From: Butyricicoccus intestinisimiae | GTDB taxonomy: Bacteria; Bacillota; Clostridia; Oscillospirales; Butyricicoccaceae | Length of the DNA stretch: 64,000 nucleotides | NCBI RefSeq assembly: GCF_018918345.1 | Contig: NZ_JAHLQI010000003.1 | Coordinates: 293,992-357,991, forward strand | Reading direction: 5' to 3' | Shown here: piece after piece, positions 19,535-28,266 of the stretch | Position numbering within the stretch: the first letter of the stretch is position 1 | How the letters are laid out: every line of letters begins with the position of its first letter | Notes under the pieces: model-generated | The model's input: the letters and a program-made list of their open reading frames with translations, nothing else | Database searches by the model: none | What the model was told of the DNA's origin: nothing | Position numbers and translations under genes: made by a program

Positions 19535-20512
19535 ATGGAAAACAAACCGCTATTATGGATCGTGATTCCCTGCTATAATGAAGAAGCTGTTCTGCCGGTC
19601 ACCGCACCGCTGTTTTTAAACAAAATCAACAGCCTTGCCGCGGCCGGAAAAATCAGTGACCAGAGCCGCATCTGCTTCGTCAACGACGGCTCCAAAGACA
19701 GCACTTGGCAGCTCATCTGTGATTTTGCACGCAAGGACCCGCATTATATCGGCATCAGCCAGAGCCGCAACCGCGGCCATCAGAACGCCGTTCTCGCCGG
19801 TCTGATGGAGGCCAAGGACAAGTGCGACATTACCATTTCGATTGACTGCGACGGTCAGGACGACATCAACGCGATGGATCGCATGGTCGACGAATACCTG
19901 AAGGGTGCCGAGGTCGTGTACGGCGTGCGCTCCAAGCGCAAAACAGACACCTTCTTCAAACGGTTTACCGCCGAGGGCTTTTATCATGTCATGAATGCCA
20001 TGGGCGCAGAGGTCGTATTCAATCATGCGGATTACCGTCTGATCAGCACACGCGTATTGGAAAGCTTTGCGGATTTCCGCGAGGTCAACATCTTCCTGCG
20101 CGGCATGGTTCCACTGGTCGGTTTTCCGAGCGCCAAGGTCTATTACGAACGCGCCGAGCGCATCGCAGGCGAAAGCCATTATCCGCTGCGCAAAATGCTT
20201 GCGCTCGCGTTTGACGGCATCACCAGCCTGTCCGTCAAGCCCATCCGCATGATTGCCGGTCTGGGCGCTATTGTGAGTCTCATCAGCTTTATCGGCGTCA
20301 TTTGGGCGATTGTGCAGGCCATTCTCGGCCATTCGGTTGCCGGCTGGGCATCTACTACCTGTATCGTCTGCTTTGTCGGCGGCATTCAGTTGATTTCCCT
20401 CGGTGTCATCGGCGAATACATCGGAAAAATCTATATGGAATCCAAGCACCGTCCGCGCTATATCATCAGCGAGCGCACTTGGGCACCGTATGAACGCCAT
20501 TACCGCGGCTGA
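19535..20512 (+). CDS. Polyprenyl-phosphate glycosyltransferase, GT2 (GtrB/DPM1-like)
   Basis: 325 residues from ATG 19535; a GTG at 19523 is an alternative, the ribosome binding site (GTGAGG) being weak for either. The catalytic domain contains IVIPCYNEEAVLP, CFVNDGSKDSTWQ, GISQSRNRGHQNAVLAGL and the acidic motif SIDCDGQDD. Two C-terminal membrane helices (GLGAIVSLISFIGVIWAIV and GGIQLISLGVIGEYIGKIY) anchor it, as in GtrB/CsbB. It likely loads a sugar onto undecaprenyl phosphate. The next genes code for a GtrA-like protein and a membrane glycosyltransferase, which together form a three-component surface-glycosylation set. Confidence 0.9.
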   Translation: MENKPLLWIVIPCYNEEAVLPVTAPLFLNKINSLAAAGKISDQSRICFVNDGSKDSTWQLICDFARKDPHYIGISQSRNRGHQNAVLAGLMEAKDKCDITISIDCDGQDDINAMDRMVDEYLKGAEVVYGVRSKRKTDTFFKRFTAEGFYHVMNAMGAEVVFNHADYRLISTRVLESFADFREVNIFLRGMVPLVGFPSAKVYYERAERIAGESHYPLRKMLALAFDGITSLSVKPIRMIAGLGAIVSLISFIGVIWAIVQAILGHSVAGWASTTCIVCFVGGIQLISLGVIGEYIGKIYMESKHRPRYIISERTWAPYERHYRG

Positions 20513-20526
20513 TAGGAGGAATCTCT

Positions 20527-20958
20527 TTGCACAACCTGATCACTACCCTGCGCACGCAGTTTTTTGACGCCAAGCTAATAAAATTTGTGCTTGTCGGTGT
20601 CGTCAACACCTTGGTCGGCATGGCAATCATGTTCGGCTTATACAACCTCGCCGGATGCAGCTACTGGGTGTCCTCTGCCGCAAACTATATTTTGACGAGT
20701 ATTTTGAGTTATATTCTCAACAAAACCTTTACGTTTGGCAACAAAGACAACGTTGGTTCCACCGCTGTGCGCTTCGCATTGAACATCGCGGTGTGCTATC
20801 TGCTCGCCTATGGCATCGCCAAGCCGGCGGTCAATTGGATGCTGTCCGGCGCATCGGTTTCCCTGCGCGACAACTGCTCGATGTTCGCCGGCATGGTATT
20901 GTTCACCGGCTTCAACTATATCGGCCAGCGCTTTTTTGCCTTTCGAGAAACCAAGTAA
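20527..20958 (+). CDS. GtrA family membrane protein
   Basis: 143 residues with four membrane segments; begins at a TTG seven bases after AGGAGG. Family motif region LIKFVLVGVVNTLVGMAIM at the start, YILTSILSYILNKTFTFGNK in the middle and FTGFNYIGQRFFAFRE at the end. GtrA-like proteins are thought to help move polyprenyl-linked sugars across the membrane. 14 bases after the GT2 gene and 15 before the next. Confidence 0.9.
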   Translation: MHNLITTLRTQFFDAKLIKFVLVGVVNTLVGMAIMFGLYNLAGCSYWVSSAANYILTSILSYILNKTFTFGNKDNVGSTAVRFALNIAVCYLLAYGIAKPAVNWMLSGASVSLRDNCSMFAGMVLFTGFNYIGQRFFAFRETK

Positions 20959-20973
20959 CAAGGAGGTTCCCGC

Positions 20974-22392
20974 ATGACATGTTTTGGCACCGGCCTGCGC
21001 AAGCTGTTTTTTGTATGCGTGATTGCCGCTTTCGGTGTGATTGCCGTGAGCAGCGGTTTTGGGTTGGGCATTTTGCTCGCCGCGCTCGCACTCATCGCGC
21101 CATACAAATGTAAAATCCCGCATTTTCTGCCGCTTTTGCTCATCCTCAGCACACTCGTGCACGTGATTGCTGTTTTTGCCGTACAGACACCGCTGGAATC
21201 TGATTTTGCCATGCTGTATCAGGCAGCACAAAAAGCAGCTGCCGGAGATTTCAGCTTTCAGCATCACGGATATTTTTACCGTTGGGCATATCAGACCGGT
21301 TTTGTCCTGTGGGAAGCCGTCATTTTGCGCGTCACCGGCAGCATGGCCGTCATCAAGCTCATCAACGCCCTGTTTTTATCCGGCATCAACGGCTTGATTT
21401 ATCTGCTTGCCCGCCGGTTTGTTGAGGAACGCGCGGCACAGGCAGCTGCTCTGCTCTATCTCGTGACGCTGTTCCCCACCCTGATGACCTGCGTGCTGAC
21501 CAATCAGCACATATCCGCGTTCTTTCTGCTGCTCGCCGTGTATGTTTTGACCGGCGGCGGAGACCGCGCCTTTTGCGTGCGGCGGGCACTGTCGGCAGGC
21601 TTTTGTCTGTTCATCGGCAATCTCATGCGACCGGAAGGCATTGTCATTCTCGCCGGCTTATTCGGCACCGCACTTTTTGTTTTGATTATGCGCCGTTCTC
21701 TGCGCGGCAATCGGCAAATGCTGCTCGGCATTGTCATCACTGCCGCAGTCTATGTTGTGTGCAGCACAGCTGCTTCGTGGGCAATTTCCGCCTCCGGCAT
21801 CAATCAATACGGCCTGACAAACAATTGGCAGGAGTGGAAATTTATTCTCGGCTTCAATCACGAGACCGGCGGTATGTATTCTGTCGCAGACATGGAGACA
21901 TTCGGCAAATACCATCAGGTGGATACGGCGCCGGATGTGTTCGCGCAGGCATTGGAAACCGAAAAGCAGGTGGTACACGACCGCATTTTCTGTTCTCCGC
22001 ACGCATTGTTGTCTCTGATGCTGGCAAAAGTCCAAAATCTTTGGGTCTCTCCCGGTCTGGGATTCTCGCTCGGCTTTGTCAATCGCGCCGGTGTGACATG
22101 GCACGGTCTGGTCGGTGTGCATGTATATGAGTACGCGATACATCTGGATCGCGTTGTATTTTTCTTTGCTGTGTGTTTCGCGCTTCTGGGCGCCGGTTCC
22201 GGTCTGCGCCGCAAGGAAAATCCCGTTGATTTTTGTGCGGTTTTCCCCTTTATGACGTTGATGGCATTTTTCTGTGTCTTTTTGCTCATCGAGGTACAGC
22301 CGCGCTATGCGTATCTGCCGCAAATCTTTTTGTATATTGCGGCGGCCGCGGGCATTTCCGTACTGATGCGCCAAAGACAAGCGACTGCATAA
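20974..22392 (+). CDS. Polytopic membrane glycosyltransferase (GT39/GT-C-like)
   Basis: 472 residues, start ATG after AAGGAGG. Roughly 11-12 hydrophobic segments; the first periplasmic loop carries acidic residues (TPLESDFAMLYQAAQ), where GT-C enzymes keep their catalytic Asp. Further motifs: YRWAYQTGFVLWEAV and LVTLFPTLMTCVLTNQHI. A large extracytoplasmic loop follows around residues 270-370. It likely transfers the sugar from the lipid carrier made by the upstream GT2 and GtrA proteins onto a wall polymer or lipid. I recognise the class, not the precise family. Confidence 0.75.
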   Translation: MTCFGTGLRKLFFVCVIAAFGVIAVSSGFGLGILLAALALIAPYKCKIPHFLPLLLILSTLVHVIAVFAVQTPLESDFAMLYQAAQKAAAGDFSFQHHGYFYRWAYQTGFVLWEAVILRVTGSMAVIKLINALFLSGINGLIYLLARRFVEERAAQAAALLYLVTLFPTLMTCVLTNQHISAFFLLLAVYVLTGGGDRAFCVRRALSAGFCLFIGNLMRPEGIVILAGLFGTALFVLIMRRSLRGNRQMLLGIVITAAVYVVCSTAASWAISASGINQYGLTNNWQEWKFILGFNHETGGMYSVADMETFGKYHQVDTAPDVFAQALETEKQVVHDRIFCSPHALLSLMLAKVQNLWVSPGLGFSLGFVNRAGVTWHGLVGVHVYEYAIHLDRVVFFFAVCFALLGAGSGLRRKENPVDFCAVFPFMTLMAFFCVFLLIEVQPRYAYLPQIFLYIAAAAGISVLMRQRQATA

Positions 22393-22397
22393 CAAAC

Positions 22398-22430
22398 AAG
22401 CCCGACTGCGTAACAAGCAGTCGGGCTTTT
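22398..22430. terminator. Terminator of the glycosyltransferase operon
   Basis: AAGCCCGACTGC pairs with GCAGTCGGGCTT around a 7-base loop, followed by TTTT. It also faces the minus-strand gene ending at 22435. Confidence 0.85.
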
Positions 22431-22434
22431 GCAA

Positions 22435-22746
22435 TCATTTGGTTTTCCACCACATCTGTTCCGCTTCATTGAGCGGCGACAGATGTTTTTTTGCGTCCAG
22501 CAGCATCAGAACACCATCCGTCATACCGATCCACGTGTCGTTGTCCAATCGGCTGGCGAACAGCGTCTGTTCTTCAATCGGCATGGTACGGCGTCCGGCG
22601 GCATCCTCCGCGACAATGCTGCCGCAGACTGCGCCGTCTTCCGGCACGCCTTCACAGCCGAAATCCGGCTCCTCGACATAGAGCAAATGCAGCAGCGGCT
22701 GAAAAATCTTTCCGTCAATTTCTATCGGTTCATTGGAGTACGTCAT
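22435..22746 (-). CDS. Small hypothetical protein
   Basis: 103 residues from ATG 22746, preceded by CAGGAGAAAATCA and overlapping the upstream gene by 17 bases; the longer frame to 22839 is the shadow of that gene. No family recognised. It is acidic with no membrane segment, contains YVEEPDFGCEGVPEDGAV and ends QMWWKTK. Tight coupling to the YbjN-like gene suggests a joint function. Confidence 0.65.
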   Translation of the reverse strand: MTYSNEPIEIDGKIFQPLLHLLYVEEPDFGCEGVPEDGAVCGSIVAEDAAGRRTMPIEEQTLFASRLDNDTWIGMTDGVLMLLDAKKHLSPLNEAEQMWWKTK

Positions 22747-23146
22747 TGATTTTCTCCTGTGCGGCATCCAGCACGCTGAACATGCGAACGAGCATTTCCC
22801 AGCACACGCGCGGCGCCGAAGCCGGTGTGATAATCGCATCCAGCGCAGCTGCCACTTCCTGCTCGCTGTCTATAAAGAAGCGCACCCACGCAAAATCTCC
22901 GTTGAGCGCATTGAGTGTCTTGAGCATCGGGCGCACGCGCTCGGTCGGCACCTGTCCCAGCTTATAGCAGCGCATGCCAAACTCCGCGCCGTCAGCGGAA
23001 AATACCATGGCGATGTTGTACAGCTTGCCGCTCTTTCCCGCAACTTCGACGGCAACATAATGGCTGCCGTCCGGCTGTGCGTCCTCCATATATCGAATAT
23101 CTCCGCGCTGTAAGCGCTCAATGAATGCCTGTGCAGATGGATTCAT
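22730..23146 (-). CDS. YbjN-domain-like protein
   Basis: 138 residues. The central part (VAVEVAGKSGKLYNIAMVF, LNGDFAWVRFFIDSEQEV) and the long C-terminal helix with ALDAIITPASA resemble YbjN / type III secretion chaperone-like folds, seen in bacteria as small sensory or chaperone-like proteins. That assignment is from pattern memory only. Located 19 bases after the rRNA methyltransferase gene on the same strand, so probably co-transcribed with it. Confidence 0.6.
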   Translation of the reverse strand: MNPSAQAFIERLQRGDIRYMEDAQPDGSHYVAVEVAGKSGKLYNIAMVFSADGAEFGMRCYKLGQVPTERVRPMLKTLNALNGDFAWVRFFIDSEQEVAAALDAIITPASAPRVCWEMLVRMFSVLDAAQEKINDVLQ

Positions 23147-23165
23147 ACGTTTTTCCTCTTTTCTG

Positions 23166-24548
23166 TTACTTTCCGACCCAACGCAGTCCCTTTGGGTAAT
23201 GATTTTTCATGATACCGCCGGCACATTTGCCCCAGCCCATGACAAAGCCGTCCGCGGCAACCGCCGTCCAGCCCTTCTGTCCGTCATACGGGAAGGTTTC
23301 GCCGCGCAAATATGCCTCCGCAGAACCGTCCGCCGCGCTCAGATTGCACACCTGTAAAAAATGCTCCGGCGCGAGCGCATGTGCCAAGGCATGTGCCGGT
23401 TCCAGACGGTTCTTTTTGAGCGTGCCGATTTCGATGCCCATGCGCTTGATTTTCAGACCGGTTACATCCAGCTGGCACGCTTCCGGCAGCAGCCACAGCT
23501 TATCCTTGCGCAGTACCAGCCTGCCCTCCGGCAGCTGTTTTACCAAATCGGCAATCATCTGCTCGGCTGTCTGAAGCTGCTCCCGTTCTTTTTTGCTGTA
23601 GGTTTCTTGTAATACGGGTGCATCGCATCTGCCGCCCGTGTTTTTGTGCAGGACGGCGGCGAAATGCCCCTCCCCGTCCAGCTTATGCGGCCACAGGCGA
23701 AACGCATAGCGTGTATCCGGATTTCCGTTTTTCGCCCATTCCGGATGTGCCGGACTGAGTTTTTCCGGCGTCGGCACCTGCTGCACGGAAAATTCCGAAT
23801 GCCGCTCCAAAAAGCGGGACAGCGTGCCTTCGTCCTCCTCCGGTGCAAATGTACACGTCGAATAAATCAATCTGCCTCCGCCCGCCAGCATGTCTGCGGC
23901 GCGGTCTAAAATTTCCGCCTGCCGCGCAGCACAAAATGACGGAAGCTCCGGCGTCCATTCGCTCTGCGCCGGATTGTCGTCTTTCCGGAACATGCCCTCA
24001 CCGGAGCACGGCGCATCAACAACAATGCAGTCAAAAAATTCCGGAAATCTCCGTGCCAGTCTTTCCGGTGTCTCATTGCACACGATGCAGTTTTGCACGC
24101 CCATGCGCTCGATGCTCTGCGCCAAAATTACCGCGCGGCCCGCGTGAATTTCATTTGCCACAAGCAAGCCCTCGCCGTGCATGCGTCCCGCCAGATGGGT
24201 AGTCTTTCCGCCCGGCGCGGCACACAGATCCAACACGCGTTCTCCCGGCTTGGCATCTGCGAGCGCACCAACTGCCATTGCGGACGGTTCCTGAATATAG
24301 TATACGCCCGCTTCATAATACGGATGCCGTCCCGGCCGCTCCGTATCGGGGTAGAAAAATCCCTCCGGCGCCCATGGAACCGGTGTCAGTGTAAACGGTG
24401 CTTGCGCGGCAAACTGTTCCGGCGCAATCTTGAGCGGGCTGACGCGCAGACCGCGTGCCTGCGGGCGCGCCAAGGCATCACGAAATGCCGGATACTCCTC
24501 TCCGAGCAATCGCTGCATGCGCTGTTCAAATGCGGCAGGCAATGCCAT
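23166..24548 (-). CDS. RsmB/NOP family rRNA cytosine-C5 methyltransferase (RsmF-like)
   Basis: 460 residues. SAM-binding motif LDLCAAPGGKTTHLAGRM, the catalytic motif DAPCSGEGMFRK (PC cysteine) and the second catalytic cysteine in YSTCTFAPEEDE show an RNA m5C methyltransferase. The C-terminal third with GTLKKNRLEPAHALAHAL and the PUA-like end GKCAGGIMKNHYPKGLRW match RsmF/YebU-type enzymes, which methylate 16S rRNA near position 1407 in E. coli; the exact base here is not known. Start ATG follows AGGAGGAGTATAT. Confidence 0.92.
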   Translation of the reverse strand: MALPAAFEQRMQRLLGEEYPAFRDALARPQARGLRVSPLKIAPEQFAAQAPFTLTPVPWAPEGFFYPDTERPGRHPYYEAGVYYIQEPSAMAVGALADAKPGERVLDLCAAPGGKTTHLAGRMHGEGLLVANEIHAGRAVILAQSIERMGVQNCIVCNETPERLARRFPEFFDCIVVDAPCSGEGMFRKDDNPAQSEWTPELPSFCAARQAEILDRAADMLAGGGRLIYSTCTFAPEEDEGTLSRFLERHSEFSVQQVPTPEKLSPAHPEWAKNGNPDTRYAFRLWPHKLDGEGHFAAVLHKNTGGRCDAPVLQETYSKKEREQLQTAEQMIADLVKQLPEGRLVLRKDKLWLLPEACQLDVTGLKIKRMGIEIGTLKKNRLEPAHALAHALAPEHFLQVCNLSAADGSAEAYLRGETFPYDGQKGWTAVAADGFVMGWGKCAGGIMKNHYPKGLRWVGK

Positions 24549-24575
24549 ATATACTCCTCCTTATATTCTATCTTT

Positions 24576-24770
24576 TTATTTTCTCTGATATGCAACAGCC
24601 ATGATTGCCGTTGCGGCTGCACTGGCGATGAACACAAGCAGCAGCGCTTTGGGCAGTGCCGCGGTCAAAAAATGCATCATCGGATTAAAATAGTCCAAAA
24701 TCCACAGCACAAGAAACAAGATGCACAGGACAATGGTGATGTGCGGCAGCAGCGCCTTTAAAATCTTCAT
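24576..24770 (-). CDS. Small membrane protein
   Basis: 64 residues from ATG 24770, after GAGAGGACAC. Two hydrophobic segments (ITIVLCILFLVLWILDYF and KALLLVFIASAAATAIMAV) and a short basic tail. No family recognised. It lies 11 bases after the phosphodiester glycosidase gene and is probably co-transcribed with it. Confidence 0.6.
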   Translation of the reverse strand: MKILKALLPHITIVLCILFLVLWILDYFNPMMHFLTAALPKALLLVFIASAAATAIMAVAYQRK

Positions 24771-24781
24771 GTGTCCTCTCC

Positions 24782-25828
24782 TCACTTCTCCGCTGGAATA
24801 TAAATGATATCACTGATGGTTCTGCCAACACCGCCGATCGGCTTGCTCACAGCAGTCCCGTTATAATACATGACCGCCGACTTGCCGCCGTCCAAATTAT
24901 ACGCGGTCAAACAGCCCTCTTCTTTCATGAGCTGGGCGAGCTGCGACATGGTGACACCCGCAGAGTACCCATCCTGTCTGCCATCCACCACGACAAATTT
25001 GTAATGCCCCGGCGCGACATATCCAATCGCCGCGCGCGGATTGACTTTATTGAGGTATTCTGTCGAGTGAAATGACTCCGGCACGTTCCCGCTGCCGTCC
25101 AGCAGCGCCGGTCCAAACGTCCACGCCTGCCACGCGCCCTGCGCAATCACGGTGTCTGCATCAAACTGCGACGCAGCATATGTTTTCATCGTGCCGTCAG
25201 AAAACAGCACGCAGACATCGGAAGTGCCCGGATTCCTGCTGTATACCTCGCCGTTGCGAATGACACACACGCTGTCGCTCTCGCCGTAGGAATCGCCGGA
25301 AATCGCCAGCGATGCCTGATTTTGCTTTGCCATGGCACTGACAAAATCCCGAATGTTTTTGCCGTACATGGATTTTGCAAACGCCGTCTTGACATACTGC
25401 GTCGATGCGACATAGACATCCGCCGAAAAATAGACAATCGGCTGGTCATCTGCCGTACAGGTAATCTGTTCAATTTTGATCTCTGCACGGTCTGTCTTGT
25501 CATCAATCAGCGTTTTTCTCGTCTTTTTCGCCTGCGAAAACGCCCGTATCTCGTCTTGGTTCGCCGCCAGCGAAATGGTGTCCGCATGGCTCCAGTTGTT
25601 CTGACTCGCCGCCGGAATGCCAAGTCCGCCCTCCGCGCTCGCCGCGGATTCTCCGCTCCCCTGTGAGGGAAGCGCAAACTGAGCCGGCGCCTCCTGTGTC
25701 TCCTGCTCTGACACAGTCGTGCCCTGCGGCAGCACATACAGCACCAGCAAAACCAATCCCACGCACACGGCGCCCGCCGCCAAGTCCATCACGACCAGCG
25801 CCCATATCGGCAATTTGTTTTTCTTCAT
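24782..25828 (-). CDS. Phosphodiester glycosidase (NAGPA-type) family protein
   Basis: 348 residues from ATG 25828 (AGAAGGGTCGCC upstream). One N-terminal membrane segment (WALVVMDLAAGAVCVGLVLL) and a low-complexity stretch precede the extracytoplasmic domain from about residue 120. Motifs: AISGDSYGESDSVCVIRNG, FGPALLDGSG, NPRAAIGYVAPGHYKFVVVD, LAQLMKEEGCLTAYNLDGG and the final MYYNGTAVSKP, matching the NAGPA/DUF2233 family that hydrolyses sugar phosphodiesters at the cell surface. Confidence 0.85.
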   Translation of the reverse strand: MKKNKLPIWALVVMDLAAGAVCVGLVLLVLYVLPQGTTVSEQETQEAPAQFALPSQGSGESAASAEGGLGIPAASQNNWSHADTISLAANQDEIRAFSQAKKTRKTLIDDKTDRAEIKIEQITCTADDQPIVYFSADVYVASTQYVKTAFAKSMYGKNIRDFVSAMAKQNQASLAISGDSYGESDSVCVIRNGEVYSRNPGTSDVCVLFSDGTMKTYAASQFDADTVIAQGAWQAWTFGPALLDGSGNVPESFHSTEYLNKVNPRAAIGYVAPGHYKFVVVDGRQDGYSAGVTMSQLAQLMKEEGCLTAYNLDGGKSAVMYYNGTAVSKPIGGVGRTISDIIYIPAEK

Positions 25829-25935
25829 GGCGACCCTTCTTTCCTGCATGTCCTGCTTATTATACCATAGATTGACGCAGATTTTCGTGTAGATTTGGAC
25901 ACGCATGAAAAAACGCTGAACGGATTTTTACCCCG

Positions 25936-26178
25936 TCAGCGCAATTCCTGTTCTAGATGGTAAAACAAATCCGATTCGAAAAATTCTTGAATCGTGATTC
26001 CCAATCCATCACATATTTTCTGTATGGTGCCAATGGTCGTGCTCCGATTTCTTCCACTGATGATGTTATTGAGTGTGGATTGTGTAATGCCGCTCATCGT
26101 AGCCAATTTATTCACCGTAATCTCGTTCTCCCGACACAATTCTTCAATTCGCAACCGAACTGCCTCTCCGCTTGTCAT
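25936..26178 (-). CDS. XRE-family helix-turn-helix protein
   Basis: 80 residues, almost entirely a Cro/CI DNA-binding domain: ITVNKLATMSGITQSTLNNI followed by IQKICDGLGITIQEFFESD. A short C-terminal tail only, so no effector domain. It lies divergent from the ABC exporter at 26370 and could regulate it; no operator was recognised. Confidence 0.85.
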   Translation of the reverse strand: MTSGEAVRLRIEELCRENEITVNKLATMSGITQSTLNNIISGRNRSTTIGTIQKICDGLGITIQEFFESDLFYHLEQELR

Positions 26179-26303
26179 GTTTTATTCACCTCATACCTTT
26201 GTCGATTCCCCCTATTCAGAATAACGGTTTTGAGTTGAAAAAATTACCTCTTTTCAGTTAACCGATGTGAAGACCCCGCACGCCCTCTTTTTCGTTTTCC
26301 CTC

Positions 26304-26332
26304 TTGTCAAGACAGAATCCCTGATGTATGCT
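26304..26332 (+). promoter_or_regulatory. Promoter of the ABC exporter gene
   Basis: TTGTCA, 17 bases, TATGCT. Since the first in-frame ATG of the exporter (26328) lies within the -10 box, translation must begin further downstream. Confidence 0.65.
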
Positions 26333-26369
26333 ATATTTATTTGATATTTTTAGAAAGGATGAAATCATT

Positions 26370-28139
26370 TTGAAAGAAACACATGGCCGAACCCGCTCCA
26401 CTGCTGAGCTGTTTCGCCGCTTTGCTCCGTATTTTAAGCCGTATGTTCCCACGCTGATTTTGGACTTGTTCTGTGCCTCGCTGACGACAATCTGCGAGCT
26501 GGCACTTCCGGTCATCGTGCGATACGTCATGAATCTCGCCCAGTACAATCTTTCCGCACTGACAGCGAATCTGATTGTCCGCTTGGGCGTGCTGTATTTT
26601 GTCTTGCGCGTCATTGACACCGCAGGCTCCTATTATATGGCAAACATCGGTCACGTCATGGGTGCGAAAATTGAAACCGACATGCGCACCACCCTGTTCC
26701 GCCACCTGCAAAAGCTGTCGTTCCGGTACTATGCCAACGCCAAGGTCGGTCAGCTCATGGCGCGCATCACCTCCGACTTATTTGACGTCACGGAATTTGC
26801 TCATCATTGTCCGGAGGAATTTTTCATTGCCGGTGTCAAAATCGTTGTATCGTTCGCCATTCTGCTGTCGGTCAACGTGCCGCTGACGCTGTTCACCTTT
26901 GCCGTTTTGCCGATTATGCTTGTCTGCTGTTATAAGTTTAACCGCCGCATGCGCGAAACATTCAAAGAATCGCGCTGGCAGGTCGGTGAAATCAATGCAC
27001 AGGTCGAAGATTCTCTGCTCGGCATCCGCGTGGTCAAATCCTTTGCCCGCGAAGAAGCAGAAGAACAAAAATTTGCCGAAGGCAATGAGCGCTGGCTCGC
27101 CATCAAAAAGCGCAATTACTTCTGGATGGGCGGCTTTCAGGCAACCACGCGCGCGTTTGACGGCCTGATGAATCTCGTCGTTCTAGTGCTCGGCTGTGTC
27201 TTTCTGCTGCACGGCGCGATTCATCCGGGTGATTTTGTCGCGTATCTGCTGTACGTCCAGACACTGCTGACGTCAATTCGCCGCATTGTCGAGTTCATGG
27301 AGCAGTTCCAGCGCGGCATGACCGGCATTGACCGCTTTCTGGAAATCATGGACGAACAGCCGGACATCATCAACGCGCCGGACGCCATTCCCTGCGAACA
27401 TGTGCGCGGCGAAGTGGATTTTGAAGATGTCTCGTTTTCTTACGAGGACGACGCGGGCGAGGTGCTCGGTCATATCAACCTGCACGTAGATGCCGGTCAG
27501 AACATCGCGATTGTCGGCCCGTCCGGCGGCGGCAAAACTACTCTCTGTAATTTAATTCCACGATTTTACGATGTGTCTAGTGGCTGTGTCAAGCTGGACG
27601 GCGTTGACGTGCGCAAGCTCCAGCTGCATTCGCTGCGCTCTCACATCGGTGTCGTACAGCAGGACAACTATCTGTTCTCCGGCACCGTTCTGCACAACAT
27701 CGCCTATGGCAGACCCGAAGCAACGCGCGAGCAAATCATCGAGGCATCCAAGCTCGCCGGCGCACACGAGTTTATCTCCTCTCTGCCCAACGGATACGAC
27801 ACATTTATCGGTGAGCGCGGCGTCAAGCTGTCCGGCGGTCAGAAGCAGCGCATTTCCATCGCGCGCGTGTTCCTGAAAGACCCTCCGGTGCTGATTTTGG
27901 ACGAAGCCACCAGTGCCCTCGACAACGAGAGCGAACGCCTTGTCCAGCAGTCGTTGGAAAAGCTCGCGCACGGCAGAACCGTGTTTACGATTGCGCACCG
28001 CTTGACGACCATCCGCGGCGCGGATAAAATCCTCGTTCTCACCGAGGACGGCATCGCCGAACAGGGTTCTCACGAGGAATTGATTGCGAAGGGCGGAATT
28101 TATAAAGAATTATACAGTATGTATTCAGACATGCGGTGA
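26370..28139 (+). CDS. ABC exporter, fused membrane and ATPase domains
   Basis: 589 residues from a TTG at 26370, which lies after AGAAAGGATG and inside the predicted transcript; the ATG at 26328 overlaps the promoter. Six-helix exporter domain in residues 1-310 (for example YMANIGHVMGAKIETDMRTT and VEFMEQFQRGMTGIDRFLE), then the nucleotide-binding domain: Walker A VGPSGGGKTT, signature LSGGQKQRISIARVF, Walker B VLILDEATSALDN and H-loop IAHRLTTIR. A half-transporter, most likely a homodimer exporting a drug, lipid or peptide; substrate unknown. Confidence 0.93.
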   Translation: MKETHGRTRSTAELFRRFAPYFKPYVPTLILDLFCASLTTICELALPVIVRYVMNLAQYNLSALTANLIVRLGVLYFVLRVIDTAGSYYMANIGHVMGAKIETDMRTTLFRHLQKLSFRYYANAKVGQLMARITSDLFDVTEFAHHCPEEFFIAGVKIVVSFAILLSVNVPLTLFTFAVLPIMLVCCYKFNRRMRETFKESRWQVGEINAQVEDSLLGIRVVKSFAREEAEEQKFAEGNERWLAIKKRNYFWMGGFQATTRAFDGLMNLVVLVLGCVFLLHGAIHPGDFVAYLLYVQTLLTSIRRIVEFMEQFQRGMTGIDRFLEIMDEQPDIINAPDAIPCEHVRGEVDFEDVSFSYEDDAGEVLGHINLHVDAGQNIAIVGPSGGGKTTLCNLIPRFYDVSSGCVKLDGVDVRKLQLHSLRSHIGVVQQDNYLFSGTVLHNIAYGRPEATREQIIEASKLAGAHEFISSLPNGYDTFIGERGVKLSGGQKQRISIARVFLKDPPVLILDEATSALDNESERLVQQSLEKLAHGRTVFTIAHRLTTIRGADKILVLTEDGIAEQGSHEELIAKGGIYKELYSMYSDMR

Positions 28140-28266
28140 TGTGCCGTTTCCTGTGCGCATCCGGTATCACATTTCATACATAATTTCCGAACTTGTTTTT
28201 TTTGGTAACAGGTATATACTATATCCTATCATCGAATATTTGTACAAAACAAAGGAGACCAGTATC

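Noticed and set aside
26328..26369. Upstream ATG start for the ABC exporter
   Set aside because: It overlaps the predicted -10 box and has no ribosome binding site; the TTG at 26370 follows AAAGGATG.
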